Shown here piece after piece: positions 22,500 through 33,529 of a DNA stretch of 64,000 bases. Under the pieces are notes generated by a model, which had not been told where the DNA came from, did no database searches, and worked only from the letters and a program-made list of their open reading frames with translations. This DNA comes from Phaonia tiefii. Its lineage: Eukaryota; Arthropoda; Insecta; Diptera; Muscidae. The DNA lies in NCBI GenBank assembly GCA_963931995.1, contig OZ008371.1:51956255-52020254 (forward strand), in the 5' to 3' direction. The translations under genes were made by a program, and so were the position numbers. Each line of letters starts with the position of its first letter. Position 1 is the stretch's first letter.

Positions 22500-23304
22500 A
22501 CTTGCATTACATCCAGCGCCATTAATTCGAAGTGCCCTTCTTGAAACTAAATCTAAAATTCTTATGATGGACAGTGAAGGAAGATTTTCAGAGTTTTTAA
22601 AATATTTTGAAAAGCAGTGGCTAAACTAGGTAAGAATCTTGTATATATTCCCAAGAATAATAATTTTAAAAGTAAAAATTTGTATATATTTTTAGGTTGG
22701 CTGCAATAATTTTTAGCATTCACAGTCAGAAAACAAGAACAACATCTGCTGTTAAGGCGTATAATGGTGTGCTGGGGCGGTTTGCAGAAAAAAATGCACA
22801 TTTCTTTAAATTCGTGCGTCATATTCGAGACGAAGAATTTTTTAAGGCTCGACATTTTGCGATGATGTGCGAAAGTGGAGGATCAATTGCTAACAGGAAG
22901 AAGAAGAGCAGTATCGAAAGAAATAAAAAAAAATCGATGAAGCAACTCTATTGTTGGAAAAAGGAAGTATAACTGTAGATACATTTCTTTCTCGCATGGT
23001 TTACAAAGAAAACGAAATATGTGTTGATATGGTGCCAAAACTCGATATTTTTAAGGACGAGCCATCCGATGACGAATCTTTTGATGACGAAGTAGACTTA
23101 GTAATGCCAAGTAATGATAATGAATGCGTAGTTTGTAAGGACAAAGCTCCAAATACAGTTCTTCTGCCGTGCAAACGTCTTAAGATATGTGATGACTGTT
23201 GTAACAAACTACAGGCAGATGCCACTTCTAGGGGTTTACGAACCCCTAAGTGCCCTTGTTGTCGCAATGCCGTTGAAAACTACATGCAGATTTATATGAA
23301 ATAA
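22500..23304 (+). pseudogene. C-terminal part of the MULE protein with RING finger
   Basis: After the TIR-MITE, coding-like sequence resumes (YKILALALHPAPLIRSALL, then a GT-AG intron at 22630-22695, then MAAIIFSIHSQKTRTTSAVK). A frameshift near 22950 moves to the frame 22951-23304, with an acidic linker (DEPSDDESFDDEVDLV) and a RING finger ECVVCKDKAPNTVLLPCKRL continuing ICDDCCNKL..PKCPCCR. Cys ligands of a C3HC4-type RING are present, but the usual His after PC(x) is Arg (PCKRL). RINGs generally act as E3 ubiquitin ligases; its role in a transposase is unknown. It ends YMQIYMK just before the right inverted repeat. Confidence 0.8.
22630..22695 (+). other. Likely second intron of the MULE gene
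   Basis: Donor GTAAGAATC, acceptor TATTTTTAG, 66 bp and AT-rich. Removing it joins two coding-like stretches. Confidence 0.6.
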
Positions 23305-23492
23305 GCCCCCAAAAAATGGAGGGTTGTTTCGTATTTGTTTAGGGATATTTTTCATTTTGTTTGGGGTTTATTTCATTTTAAAAAATGGGGATTTGCTTCA
23401 TAATAAAACAAATCCTCAATTTTGGGGACTTATTTCGTTTTTGTTTTGGGGAGTTATTTCGTGGGGGGTTATTTCATGGAGCCCTATTAAAG

Positions 23493-24243
23493 GATGCATT
23501 TAAAACGGTAGTGCTTAAACCTCAACCAAAGAACGCTGAACAGATTGTTGATGTACTACCAACAGCATCTCCTAAGAATTTTATGTTGCCGACACAAGTG
23601 CAAAACTTAGACTCTCACATCTTCTTCAGAACACTGCGTCTAAAATTATATCCAAATTTTCTGAAGGACAATAGAGTTATGTAATAATTCAGGGATAACA
23701 CTAATATGTAAATGGGGCTGCCATGGATCGTTTGCATTTTGGAAATACACGGAAAAAAGTGGATCTAGTACAGATTATTCGTCGCTTGTGCCTTTAAGAA
23801 TACGTTTAGAAATGAGTTATCATAACCTTCATCAACAAATTCGATTCAAGATATGGGAATTAATTCAATCCCTGGTTCGAAATTTGTATGTCGTCCGATA
23901 GGCTTTGAATACGTAAAGACAGATCGAAACCCAACCCAAATACTGGTGGATGATATTAATTATTAAAGCGCCGACTTGGTCCCCAGCACAAGAATCCAGA
24001 AACACCGACTTATTGCTAACATCAGATCCGATGCACTCTGTTACAACGAAATGGCTACCAAACGTTTGCCATGATATAGATAAGGACGAAGGAAATTGAT
24101 AATCGTTTAAGTTTTGATACCTTAGATTATTTTTTTTTTTTTTTGAAACTATGAACATATAACTGATATATTTAAAAGGTTGATATATCTCATTAATTTA
24201 TATTATTAAAATAATTTATATAAACAAACATATAGATACATAT
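23493..24243. other. Unassigned sequence right of the MULE
   Basis: The first 190 bp hold an open frame (TVVLKPQPKNAEQIVDVLPT ... FLKDNRVM, stop at 23684) that may continue from before the MULE. Later short stretches resemble degraded coding text but no family is recognised. A run of 17 T lies at 24128. Confidence 0.35.
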
Positions 24244-26885
24244 ATCGTTAGCTTAATATGTAAGGGTGCTAAGTCAAATTTTTGAAATTTTACAGGAGAG
24301 ACAAAAAACTTAATATCTTTTGTAATAAACCTCTTTTCGAAAAACTATAAATGTAGTTAAATTAATTGCATCACTATTCAACATCAACACTCTAAAAAAA
24401 AACAAAAAGACATGTATTGTCTTCGTTACAGTTGTTTTATGACTTAGCACTTTTTCTGATGTTGAAAACAAATTTGTTTTTGGACTTAGCACTTTTTATT
24501 TAACATTTTTCCCCACAATAATAAGTACTCAGTTACAGTTTTAAAAAAAGATAATGATAGTACTATCTTCTTTATTATTACAGAGATAAATATATTAAAT
24601 AGTGAATAGTGAATTAAAAATAATTAAATTATTCATGAGGTAAATCATCATAAAATTTATGATGGTCTCTTGTCAAAGTTAATTTTAAACATTGTAAATC
24701 TTCGAATTTTCTGGCTGTAGTTGGTTTTCTGGTTTGATACATTTGCTCCAAATTGCACCACTGTAAAGCAATTATGTACTTTCTTATCTATTCTTTGGGG
24801 TAGCATTTTCCATATCTCAGTCAAGCGTAATTTGAAGAATATTTCTCGATTTAGTGTATATTGTATTGCGCGTATGTCTGTCACTTTGGCATCGCCTTTA
24901 CCACGTCCACGACGAATGCTTTTACAAAATTCAATTTTGTTAGATTTTTTAAAAAAAATCATGATATAAGTATGTAACGTCGTAAGGTTCGGGCTTTTGT
25001 CTAGCGGCTTGGCAAATTCCAATATAGTCAGAGGGAACATCAACATTTTTATTCCTCATAGCACGCTCTATGGTAGAGTGAACGCTATCTGCCTCCATTT
25101 GCGTATGACCAGTCTCCAGTATTTTTTGTTCTATTACAATTTTATGTTTAATAGCTGTATTAAGAAGTGCGTTACTCATTACACAATTGCGGTTTTGATA
25201 TGTGCATCCATCGCTATAAAATATTATTTTAGTAGGGTTATTATTGTCATTAAGGCTTGGAAGGATTTTGTTTTCAATAAAGTAAACCCAAATACTTGCA
25301 AATTCTTCAGCATTAACCCCACCTTCAGCTTCATTCCATAGCAAGCAGTACCCTTTTTTGTTTACAAGGTTATATAAAACTAAGTTGTGTACCTGGAGTT
25401 TAGTTTTATAATATAAGCTGCTAACTTGCGACTTCGGAGCCATTAGCACCGCTTGAAGGTCTACAGTGAAGACATAGGATTCTTCAGACCTGTCTTTGTT
25501 TTTCTCCATCCTTGCCTCTTCTTTTTTTTTCTTGATGACGAGAATAATCTTCCAGTGGAAGACAGCTGACAGAATAACGTGCACATATCTCGCATTGGTC
25601 TTTTTTGGTGAAAACAAACCCAGATTTCTGGCATCAAATGTCGAATAAAACAACGCAATCGAAAGTGGCCTGATGTTGTGAGTTGTACACCAATCTTTGG
25701 AATAAAAGTCATACAGTTTTTTTTTTGATCGCCATTCGGGTAAAATATACTTTTTCTGAGTTACCGCACGACAGTAATGCGATTCCATTAATGGTAAACT
25801 ATCAAAAAATAAATGCATGCCTTTTTTCTCTTTTGAAACAGTTTGTTTAACTCTTTTTCTCGAATTATGGTGTGCAACTGAAGACATATTCACTCAATTA
25901 AGTACAGAGCGTCTTCCTATGCCCAAAGTGTTAAAAAAAAATGTTCTACATACGCGTAGGGTTTTATTATCCAGTTTCAGGTGGTATTTTAAAGTTTGAA
26001 CTAGTCTGGATTCATTAGGATCTGTACGATTTCGAGGCTGGCTAGGCTTAGATGTGTGAACTAATGTAGTCACATAAATTTTCTTTTGCTTCCAGTCCAT
26101 TTGCCAAAAGTTTTTAAATATTTCTTCTCTTTGACCATCTGTCACCCATGCGCATTTCATGGTAGCAATATCACTTTTTTGTGCACACTTACATCTCTCC
26201 TTTAAGGCACGTGGTTCTTTCATTTCTCCATATTTCCAAACATCACCTTCTTTTCGTCTTCCCCAACACCTTTTGCCACATTCTCTCTACCTTTTATTTT
26301 TGGCCACAAACCAATCATCTTTTTCCACTTGCACCCTCTTCTTTCGCTTTTTGGTTCTTACAGGTAATTCAAAGGAATTGTCGGAATCACTATTGAAGCC
26401 ATAAGGCACCAGTCCCACAACACCGTCATCAGACTCTATGCCAAAAGAACCGCAATCAATGTAGTCAAGCGATTGTGCTCCAACGTTATTGTTGTCATCG
26501 GAATCCATAGAAATCTTCTAATAAATTAATTTTTTTTTTAATTTCATATTTCCAAAAATGGAGTAATAATAGTCATGTGTTACCTTTTATGCTTTAAATA
26601 GAAACAATACTAACAGCACACAATAATCAGCGAAAAAATTGGGTTTTACTTTTCTAACAGCGCCTACTAAATCACGTAAAATTTGACTTAGCTCACTCAT
26701 TTTAACAGGTGCGGAGTTAGCACTATTACACATCTTTACCAAACAAAGGTAAAAACAGATATTTAATATTTTTTTTTTTTTTTGGTTAATCTATGTATTA
26801 TTGATTTATCTGTCGAACTGCATCTTAATCTATTTTTTTATAAAAGGTTGACTTGGCACCTTTACATATTAAGCTAACGATATGT
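24244..26885 (-). mobile_element. Unclassified DDE transposon, nearly complete (element 1 of the pair)
   Basis: ATATCGTTAGCTTAATATGT..GGTGC.AAGTCAA at 24244-24283 is matched by its complement at about 26847-26885. Subterminal copies of 'gacttagcactttt' occur near 24437, 24482, 26687 and 26710. The interior is one minus-strand gene with three aligned frames. A second, related element starts at its right edge. Both elements contain 'attttacaggagaR' close to one end, hinting at shared ancestry of the termini. The superfamily name is uncertain. Confidence 0.78.
24637..26508 (-). pseudogene. Transposase-like protein with CxxC finger and DDE core
   Basis: The minus-strand gene starts at 26508 (MDSDDNNNVGAQ, acidic), continues with ERCKCAQKSDIATMKC and SDGQREEIFKNFW-like text, then FLNTLGI-type (FFFNTLGIGRRSV), then the frame 25893-24949. 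That frame has SHYCRAVTQKKYILPEW, DARNLGLFSPKK, YVFTVDLQAVLMAPKS (first Asp), IIFYSDGCTYQNRNC (second Asp) and LETGHTQMEADSVHSTIER (acidic third). Near 25560-25640 the expected zinc-binding text DQCEICARYS appears in a different frame, showing two compensating frameshifts. The tail reads LTLTRDHHKFYDDLPHE in another frame at about 24640-24690. I recognise this as a widespread, mostly uncharacterised animal protein family; the catalytic assignment is inference. Confidence 0.75.
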
Positions 26886-27309
26886 GATATTGCATAGGAA
26901 AAGGGTTTATATCTTCCCAAAATCAAAATCCATTTTTTTGCGTTTCCTAAAATTACACATTATTGTGAATAAAAAGACACCTCCATAACCCAAAAATTTA
27001 AAAAATTACATTAGTTATAGCACATTGAAACTCTAGTATGATAATATGAAGTTTCTAGATTATGAGGTTCAAAGATTGACATTTTTTTAAAATGCTTTCC
27101 TGAAATATGACAAGGTAGTTAAGAAACGCGCGTAACCATTTTTTTGTGTAGTTTTCAAAGCTCCGGAGAAAATTATTGTAACGGTTTTCGTTTTATTGCT
27201 ATAACAGAAAAATGGACAAGCGGCCCAGACTGGGATAACAATTAAAAACAAAAATATTTTTTTTTTCAACAGTAATAAAAGTATTTTAAAAATTTTACTT
27301 TAAATAAGT

Positions 27310-28997
27310 CTGCGCCGTGAACGCTTAGATGCAGGAGGCTGTGTAATAATATTTTCTTCTTCGTCATTCTCGTCATCTTCATTAAAATTCTCCTCCGGGT
27401 TAGGACACAGCACATCCTTGTTTTTGCCTAGACAATATGGCATTATCTTCTCAAATAAATAGTCTTTTCAATCTCTTGTTAGTCCGTCAGGTTGTATCTC
27501 ATTAGGAAAATCCACTGGACAGGAGGTATCAGTGGTGATCCGGTATTTTACCCACGAAAAATCCTCAAACTTCTTTTTTTGTGTAGACAAAACCTGGTAC
27601 CTCCTTGGTAAAACGAAAGTGAAAATAACTTGTAATTTGTGTAATGGCTTTCCAATGTTTATTTTGAAAATAAGAATTCCAATCATAAACTGGAACCAAT
27701 ACTTGTCCATTTTCAGTGCCCGTTTGAACAGCCTGGTTGACCTCGGAGGTTGGAGTTGACATTTTTACAATATTGGCAACATCTTCAATACAGATGGCAC
27801 TTTCGACCCTAAATCGTTGTTTAAATAGTCCAAACGCCCGGGTCGACGCCAAATTTTGTGTGTCCAACTGGGAGGCATGAAATTCTCAGTACACCCTCTG
27901 AGCTTGGAATGTGATGTATAAAAGCCCTGACAAGTATCACACCAATCAGTCCTGGGCTTCATAATTGCTACATCAGAGCAAAACTCTTTCCACAAATAAT
28001 AAAACATCCTTTGCTCTACAATAACATTTTCATTATCTGCCTCAAAAGCTGGCCGGTACAAATTGTATATTTTGAGTTTAGTATCCGAGGATGGAAGCAA
28101 TTTAAGAACGTTGTAGTGAGCGGCCAAGCGTCCAGGCATAAACAATGCATTTTGTTCGGCGTAATTCTGAATAAACTGAACGCATTTACTCTTGTTCTGT
28201 GCACTGATTGTGTTCTTTGGTGGCCGTTTTTGATTTTTGTGAACTGCGGGCTTAAGTCCATGGTTTTTGAAGTGTTTCAGAAGCCTTTTAAGTCGTTTTT
28301 CGGAATTCCCGTTTGCAATGAGAAAGAGATTTTTACGCACAATTTCCCCCCTTAACTGATATATCTGTCGAAACCTTTCCCTATTTTTTTCTGGACTTCC
28401 TCTGCCTGTTTTGACTTCGTTTTGGTTTCTACAAACTACACGCAATTGGCCCGAAATTACTAAGTCCAATAAATTCATTCCTTCAGAATAATAGTCCAGA
28501 GATTTACTGTCGTTGGTCATTTTAACGATTTCATCCATTGCAAATTTCTTTTGGCATTGTTTTGGACAACAACCCTTTATGAAGGTGCCCCTACTAATTG
28601 TTGAGCATCTGCCTCATCAATTTCCTCTTGAGGGTTATTTTCCAAAACTTGATTTATCACGGCCTCCTCGGTGATTTCAGGGCCCTCAAGTGCATTATTT
28701 TCTTCAAATTCACAATTCTTAACAAAATAAGATAAGATAAAATGACAGATAAGATAAGATAAAATGACAGATAAATACCTGAATCACTGGAATGTCTTCT
28801 AAATTAATTATATTCAAATTAAGCCCTGAAGTACCTGGCAGAGGTTCCACTTCAAGATCGTCATCTTCATCAGATGTAGTTTTTTCATCACAATAAAAAT
28901 GTTCCCCCCACAATCGCCTAACCCCATCCGACACTTCTGTTGTGGAAGATTTGTTCATACACTTTAGTAATAATTGATTAAGTCTCTTGTCATCCAT
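27310..28997 (-). pseudogene. Transposase-like gene, intron-containing, core deleted
   Basis: Starts at 28997 (MDDKRLNQLLLKCMNK, then an acidic stretch TTSDEDDDLEVEPLPG). A GT-AG intron (about 28707-28778) contains two 24-bp direct repeats of 'gataagataaaatgaca'. Downstream, in another frame, comes GCCPKQCQKKFAMDEIVKM, then KRPPKNTISAQNKSKCVQFI, LPSSDTKLKIYNLYRPAF and the finger TDWCDTCQGFYTSHSK. At about 27870 the text jumps from CTENFMPP to GHTKFG, which in relatives is more than 200 residues further on. So the catalytic DDE middle is deleted. The tail (VPVYDWNSYFQNKHWKAI, EVPGFVY) is in normal order but shifts frame and has a TGA near 27475. Confidence 0.75.
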
Positions 28998-29130
28998 TGT
29001 GACTGACTACCACCACACAATAATAATAACACTAAAATTTATTAAATTTTTCCAAATAAAATTACAAACAATAAACCAAGTGAAGTTGTGCAACTAAAAA
29101 AAAAAACAAATGTAAACAAAAAAGTACACA

Positions 29131-29238
29131 GTAGGTCCGCGTTCACACTTGACTCTTTTGAAACAAAAATGTGCCTTTTTTTGCAACCCTGTTTGTTTTG
29201 CATCACGTATCAAACGAGTCAAGTGTGAACGCGGACTA
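29131..29238. mobile_element. 108-bp hairpin MITE, GTCCGCGTTCACACTTGACTC ends
   Basis: Left TAGgTCCGCGTTCACACTT and right AAGTGTGAACGCGGACTA are inverted over about 24 bp. TA occurs at both outer edges. No coding content. It lies upstream of the gene of element 2, where a promoter would be expected. Confidence 0.85.
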
Positions 29239-29552
29239 GGCTGCGTGAGAGGCGCGGCCACTAAATTTAAACGTAGAATACGTTATAACGAAAGGTGAAG
29301 AATAGAAAAATAAATTCCAATAATGTCCAGTTCTTAAAGTTGGTAGAGGTTGGGGAAAAGTATTTTTTTGGTAGTTCCGATACAATAATCGACTTCAAAT
29401 CGATTGTAAAATGCTCGGAACGAGTCTGGGCAGTGTTACCAACCAAAACCTGAAAACCGCTAAAAATTTACCTAAACGTCTTTTTTTTTAGTTCTCCTGT
29501 AAAATTTGGTTTGGGAAGATAAGGGCCCTTTTCCTATGCAACATCACATATA

Positions 29553-30086
29553 CAGAAAATAGTTCGGCTTTCATAATTTTTACTACAGAGACTAATTGGG
29601 AATTATGGCTTTACAGGTAATCATGGGCAAATTATCATATTGACCAGCACAGCTAGTAGGTACAAAAATAGGAAACTTGATTTACTTTGAATGAGGGTAA
29701 CTCAAATGCAGCGACATAATAGTCCGTAATGATTCAAAGTCATAGTTTATAATGATTGCAGGGATAAGTCTAAAGTGACTGGTCAATTCGTACGGAAATA
29801 TTAAAACTACCGGGTAGGTAACATATACTGCAAACTCAGGCCGAAGTGTTGATTTTACGTACGCTACACAGATCTTACTGAAATTTGTGTAAACGTGGTC
29901 ATATTTCAAGCATTTTTTCTACACTCTACAAAACAATGAGGTGAACATTTTAAAATTTAAAATATTAAAAAAATCTTATGTTACGTCTGAGCGCGATCCT
30001 GATGAGGTTTGTACACATTAAAGCACAATATTACCTTAATAAAATGGAATTAATAGTTTTTGAGAAGTAGTGAAAGAACAGTAAGA
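29553..30086. other. Unassigned AT-rich sequence
   Basis: No gene, repeat or regulatory signal recognised in this half kilobase. Confidence 0.35.
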
Positions 30087-30089
30087 TTA

Positions 30090-30958
30090 CACTGTGATAG
30101 TCGAAAAAATGAACTTCGATGAATCCTTTTCGAACTATTAGGGGGGAGTCCCCTGAGTGCGAAAGCTTATTATTGAAATACAAGATAAATACAAAGACAT
30201 TTTATTAAAGTTGATTAAGTATAATTAATTAACTTAAAAAAAAAACGAAAAAAATATATAAAAGTCCAATATTTTGATTTTGAAGCTTAACTTGAGGCCT
30301 ATGCTAGGAAAATAAATAAAATTTTGGAAAAAAGTAAAAAAAAATTTAATTTTTTCTTGTATTTCAAACTTTGAACATAAATATCTCCGGTCTTAGAAGG
30401 GTCAATGTGCAGTGTTATACCTTAAAACTAAGCCTGAAGTGTTGCCTACAACCTGAGTCTAGGTAGAAAATAGGTTTACTAGGGCTGTTTTTTGAGAAAA
30501 CCAGAGTGAGGTTAAAAAATCGTATTTTTAAATTTGTCCCCAATGGGTTAATAAAATGTAATATATTTATATGCAGATTTAAAGAGTTTTTAATGGTCTT
30601 TGCAATGATATTCACTGGAACCAGATCGGACCATAAATATGTGAGATATGGCCAATTATATACTCAGGCCTTAAAGGCCCATATCTCAAGAAGTTGGACC
30701 GAGCGCAAACATTTGTTTTTTCTATTTTAATAAGCTTTTTAAGCCCTTTTAGGCGAAAAAAAAAAATTGGCCTATGGCTGGTAAAATTTGTTTAAATAGC
30801 GCAGACTTACCTATATCCATATATGTATACCGATTTCTCAAAAACTGGAGCCAATCTGACACTTCCAAATGTACTTTCGCACTCAGGGGACTTCCCCCTA
30901 ATAGTTCGAAAAGGATTCATCAAAGTTCATTTTTTTCGGGTCAAAAACTATCACAGTG
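30090..30958. mobile_element. CACAGTG-family element, 869 bp, TTA target duplication
   Basis: CACTGTGATAGTCGAAAAAA at 30090 and the complement ending ..CTATCACAGTG at 30958 begin arms of about 90 bp ('aatagttcgaaaaggattca' is in both). TTA flanks both sides (30087-30089, 30959-30961). The middle (30380-30700) is the reverse complement of 43460-43800 inside the larger element of the same family. TTA duplications suggest PIF/Harbinger-type mobilisation. Confidence 0.87.
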
Positions 30959-31119
30959 TTATTATTTCGAAATAAATACCTTAAGAAAATTTGTCTTAAA
31001 AATGTGATGATTTATTCGACTTTTCGAATTCTATTTAAAATTCAAATGTTCGAGCGCTAAGTCTATATTAAATTATTTTGTTCCTCAATACCCATTGGGT
31101 AGCATAATCAGGATGATAA

Positions 31120-31450
31120 CACAGTGCAACACGAAAAAAAATAATCATATACGGACACCACTACGTGATAAAAGACTAAAAAAAAAGACCAGTGTCTCCC
31201 AATTTTTCCCAAAGTCATGCACTTTTTTTTATGGGCCGCCGAAGATTTGGGGCCTCGGTATCATTTTCGTAAAAATGTGATCATTTTCTCAGGCTCATAT
31301 CTTGCAAACCGTTCAGAATTTCGATTTACTCTCTGAGGCAAAGTTATAGCTCTTGTCATAAAGAACAAAAATTGCGAACATATAAGATCAAAAAAACTTC
31401 AGATCAAAATCGCAAAAAACTTAAAAAAATTCGTTTTTTTTTTTACCTTT
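31120..31450 (+). mobile_element. CACAGTG-family arm, truncated copy
   Basis: Starts CACAGTGCAACACGAAAAAA and matches 43012-43340 along its length ('acggacaccactacgtgata', 'ttgcaaaccgttcagaattt'). The opposite end is not present nearby; the next element begins 20 bp later. Confidence 0.85.
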
Positions 31451-31471
31451 TTTCCCGTTACTAATTAATTA

Positions 31472-32107
31472 CACAGTGAGACACTCAAAATTTGATACGC
31501 TTGAGACCAAAAAAATCTGAAAGCTACTGATGAGAGAAGAAAAACCCTAGTTGGGTTTGGTCTGATTGACTAAGGTTTTTTTTTTTAATTGGCGTTTGAA
31601 GTTTTAGGCTTAGAAATGAACTTTTGATAAGAGAACACTTTTGGTAATGCCTACATCTCGAAAACCATTCACATATTTGCTCAAGTGCCTTCGACAAAGT
31701 TGTAGCTCGTGAACTGCCCTACAAAAAACCACCAAACGTTTATTTAAAAAAATGCCACCTTATAACTTTAAAAATAAAAACGGCGAAAATTTTATTTTTT
31801 ACATTTTAAAGTTTTTGATCATGAAGGTGGAATTTTTTGAATAAACGTTTTTTGTAGTTCACGACCTACAACTTTGCCGAAGACACCCAACAAAAATCTT
31901 GAACAGTTTCGAGTTGTAGGCATTACCAAAAGTGCTCTCTTATCAAAAATTAATTTCTAAGCCTAAAATTTCAAACGCCAATTAAAAAAAAAAACCTTAG
32001 TCAACCAGACCAAACCCAACTAGGGTTTTTCTTCACTCACCAGTAACTATCAGTTGTTTGAGTCTCAAGCGTATCAAAATGTTTAGGTTGCAAAATGATG
32101 CATAGTG
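31472..32107. mobile_element. Foldback of the CACAGTG type, about 290-bp arms
   Basis: Arms 31485-31760 and 31830-32090 are complementary ('ttgatacgcttgagac', 'aaaaccctagttgggtttgg', 'gtaatgcctacatctc' versus their complements). The ends CACAGTG at 31472 and CATAGTG at 32107 are flanked by TTA. The spacer is about 60 bp. No coding features. Confidence 0.85.
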
Positions 32108-32110
32108 TTA

Positions 32111-33529
32111 TTGCTATCGAAATATTTAAGAATAAAATAATTTAAAGTAGAGCTAACGCTCGGATATTTTAATTTTAAAATTTGACTTATTTACATATTG
32201 TACTCCCGTGTTCGCATTTATAGGAAGGATGTCTTACTCTTTATGGCAAATTTATAGAAATATTCTTAATCTAGAAACTTAACACACACAAAAATATTAC
32301 AAATTTCAAATCGAAATTTTCGCCACTCTCGCAATATGAAACAAAACTTGCTGATTTGAGAATGTTGCTAGGTGAATGGTGAATTTTCCAAGGTAAACAA
32401 AGTCAAATTCGTTAGCATTGCAAATGAAAAAAATCAAAAATCTAAATATCTAAAAATATTTACTCCTTTCTTTATAAAATTTAAGAATGACGGCAAAAGA
32501 TTAATGTAACCTTTACGGCAATTTCTTGCAAATATTTGAGGTTCAAAAACACTTTAATTTTGCGAACATGTCACTTCCAAACTGTTTGAGATAATTCAAA
32601 AGTAATTTTTAGTTATTTTTCCTTGAAGTGTTCTCCATACGGTGTGGTGTTATCAAATTTAAGATTTCAATATAACTAAAAATAACTAAAATTTCCTTTT
32701 TCTATTTTTGATTGCAAATATCTTTTCAAAGGTGAGAGATAAATAATCACACACATTTTTTGTGTGCTTCAATTAAAAGAGTACTTGAGGCTAAGAATAT
32801 TAAAACTCGGCTCAAAGTTTTAGAACATACAGGTTTTCAAAATATCAACAGCACCAAAGTTGTCCAATTTGATATTCTGTTTCAAATTCTGCGTTACAAC
32901 CGGGTTCTTCCAAATGCAATGTGCTTGAAGATTGACTCCTCCTCTACACATCTCTAGAACATCTTTAAACGATCCATCTTTGTCTTAGGGACAAGTGTCA
33001 ATACACAGTGCGGTGGCTTAACGGGCTAGACGCTGCTGAAGAATATCCTTCACAAACATTGACACGATCGTCCAGCGCTCGTCTACGCACGGCGATTAAA
33101 TTTTTTGTTCACTAGCCGGAGGTGCTCGGGCATAATCCAATGGACGTAGCGTCATACAACTGTTCGCTCGAACAAGTATTGTGGTATTGCTCCGTAAATA
33201 TGATCTCTTAGCCTTAAAGAAAATTGCAACTTTAAAAATATCTCGGATGTAAAACAATTAAAATTGATCCGACAAACAATTTAGAAGTTCTCATTTTATT
33301 ACCACTTTTTTGCAACACTATGCGCTGATAGATATTTTGGAAAATCTTGCAGTCTTCATAAATCCTGATACACAATTTTCGTGGTTTTATTCCATTTACG
33401 TATAAAAGGTATAAATCGTACAAATACTACGGATGAATTTATGGTGGGAAATATTAAATCTAAAAGTTAACAAAGTAAAGTACAATTTAAAAAAATAATG
33501 TACAGTTTGAAAAATTAAGAAAAAAATAA
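32111..33529. other. Unassigned sequence
   Basis: No gene recognised in 1.4 kb. At 33013-33045 the text 'tggcttaacgggctagacgc' satisfies a pol III box A consensus, but I find no box B at a usual distance, so it is not called as a tRNA or SINE. Confidence 0.35.

Larger units (their letters stand above)
20756..23483 (+). mobile_element. Mutator-like DNA transposon with 9-bp target duplication
   Basis: The ends GGCTCCATGAAATAACCCCC (20756) and the complement ending at 23483 match over more than 60 bp. The 9-bp direct repeat CTATTAAAG abuts both (20747-20755 and 23484-23492), the size typical of Mutator-like elements. Subterminal regions are rich in 'ggggacttatttc' words on both sides. The 2.73-kb interior encodes a FLYWCH-type zinc finger, a MULE transposase segment and a RING finger on the plus strand, with at least two GT-AG introns. 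It resembles the Phantom group of insect Mutator elements as I remember it, but that assignment is tentative. Confidence 0.88.
26879..29552 (-). mobile_element. Unclassified DDE transposon with DDE core deleted (element 2 of the pair)
   Basis: TATGTGATATTGCATAGGAA at 26881 is matched by the complement ending at about 29546 (cctatgcaacatcacatata), extending over about 50 bp through 'ttatcttccca'. The interior holds a single minus-strand gene whose central third is missing. A 108-bp hairpin MITE and a CGTAGAATACG-type fragment (29241-29285) sit in its 5' region. It abuts the preceding element with a few bases of overlap, so one may have inserted next to or into the end of the other. Confidence 0.77.

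Noticed and set aside
23001..23267. 88-codon minus-strand ORF
   Set aside because: Antisense of the RING-finger frame.
24997..25341. 114-codon plus-strand ORF
   Set aside because: Antisense shadow of the transposase-like gene on the minus strand, which has conserved motifs in this interval.
28011..28355. 114-codon plus-strand ORF
   Set aside because: Antisense to the gene of element 2; no family features of its own.
33010..33180. Possible tRNA or second SINE family
   Set aside because: TGGCTTAACGGGCTAG fits box A, but there is no box B at the normal distance and no cloverleaf could be drawn.
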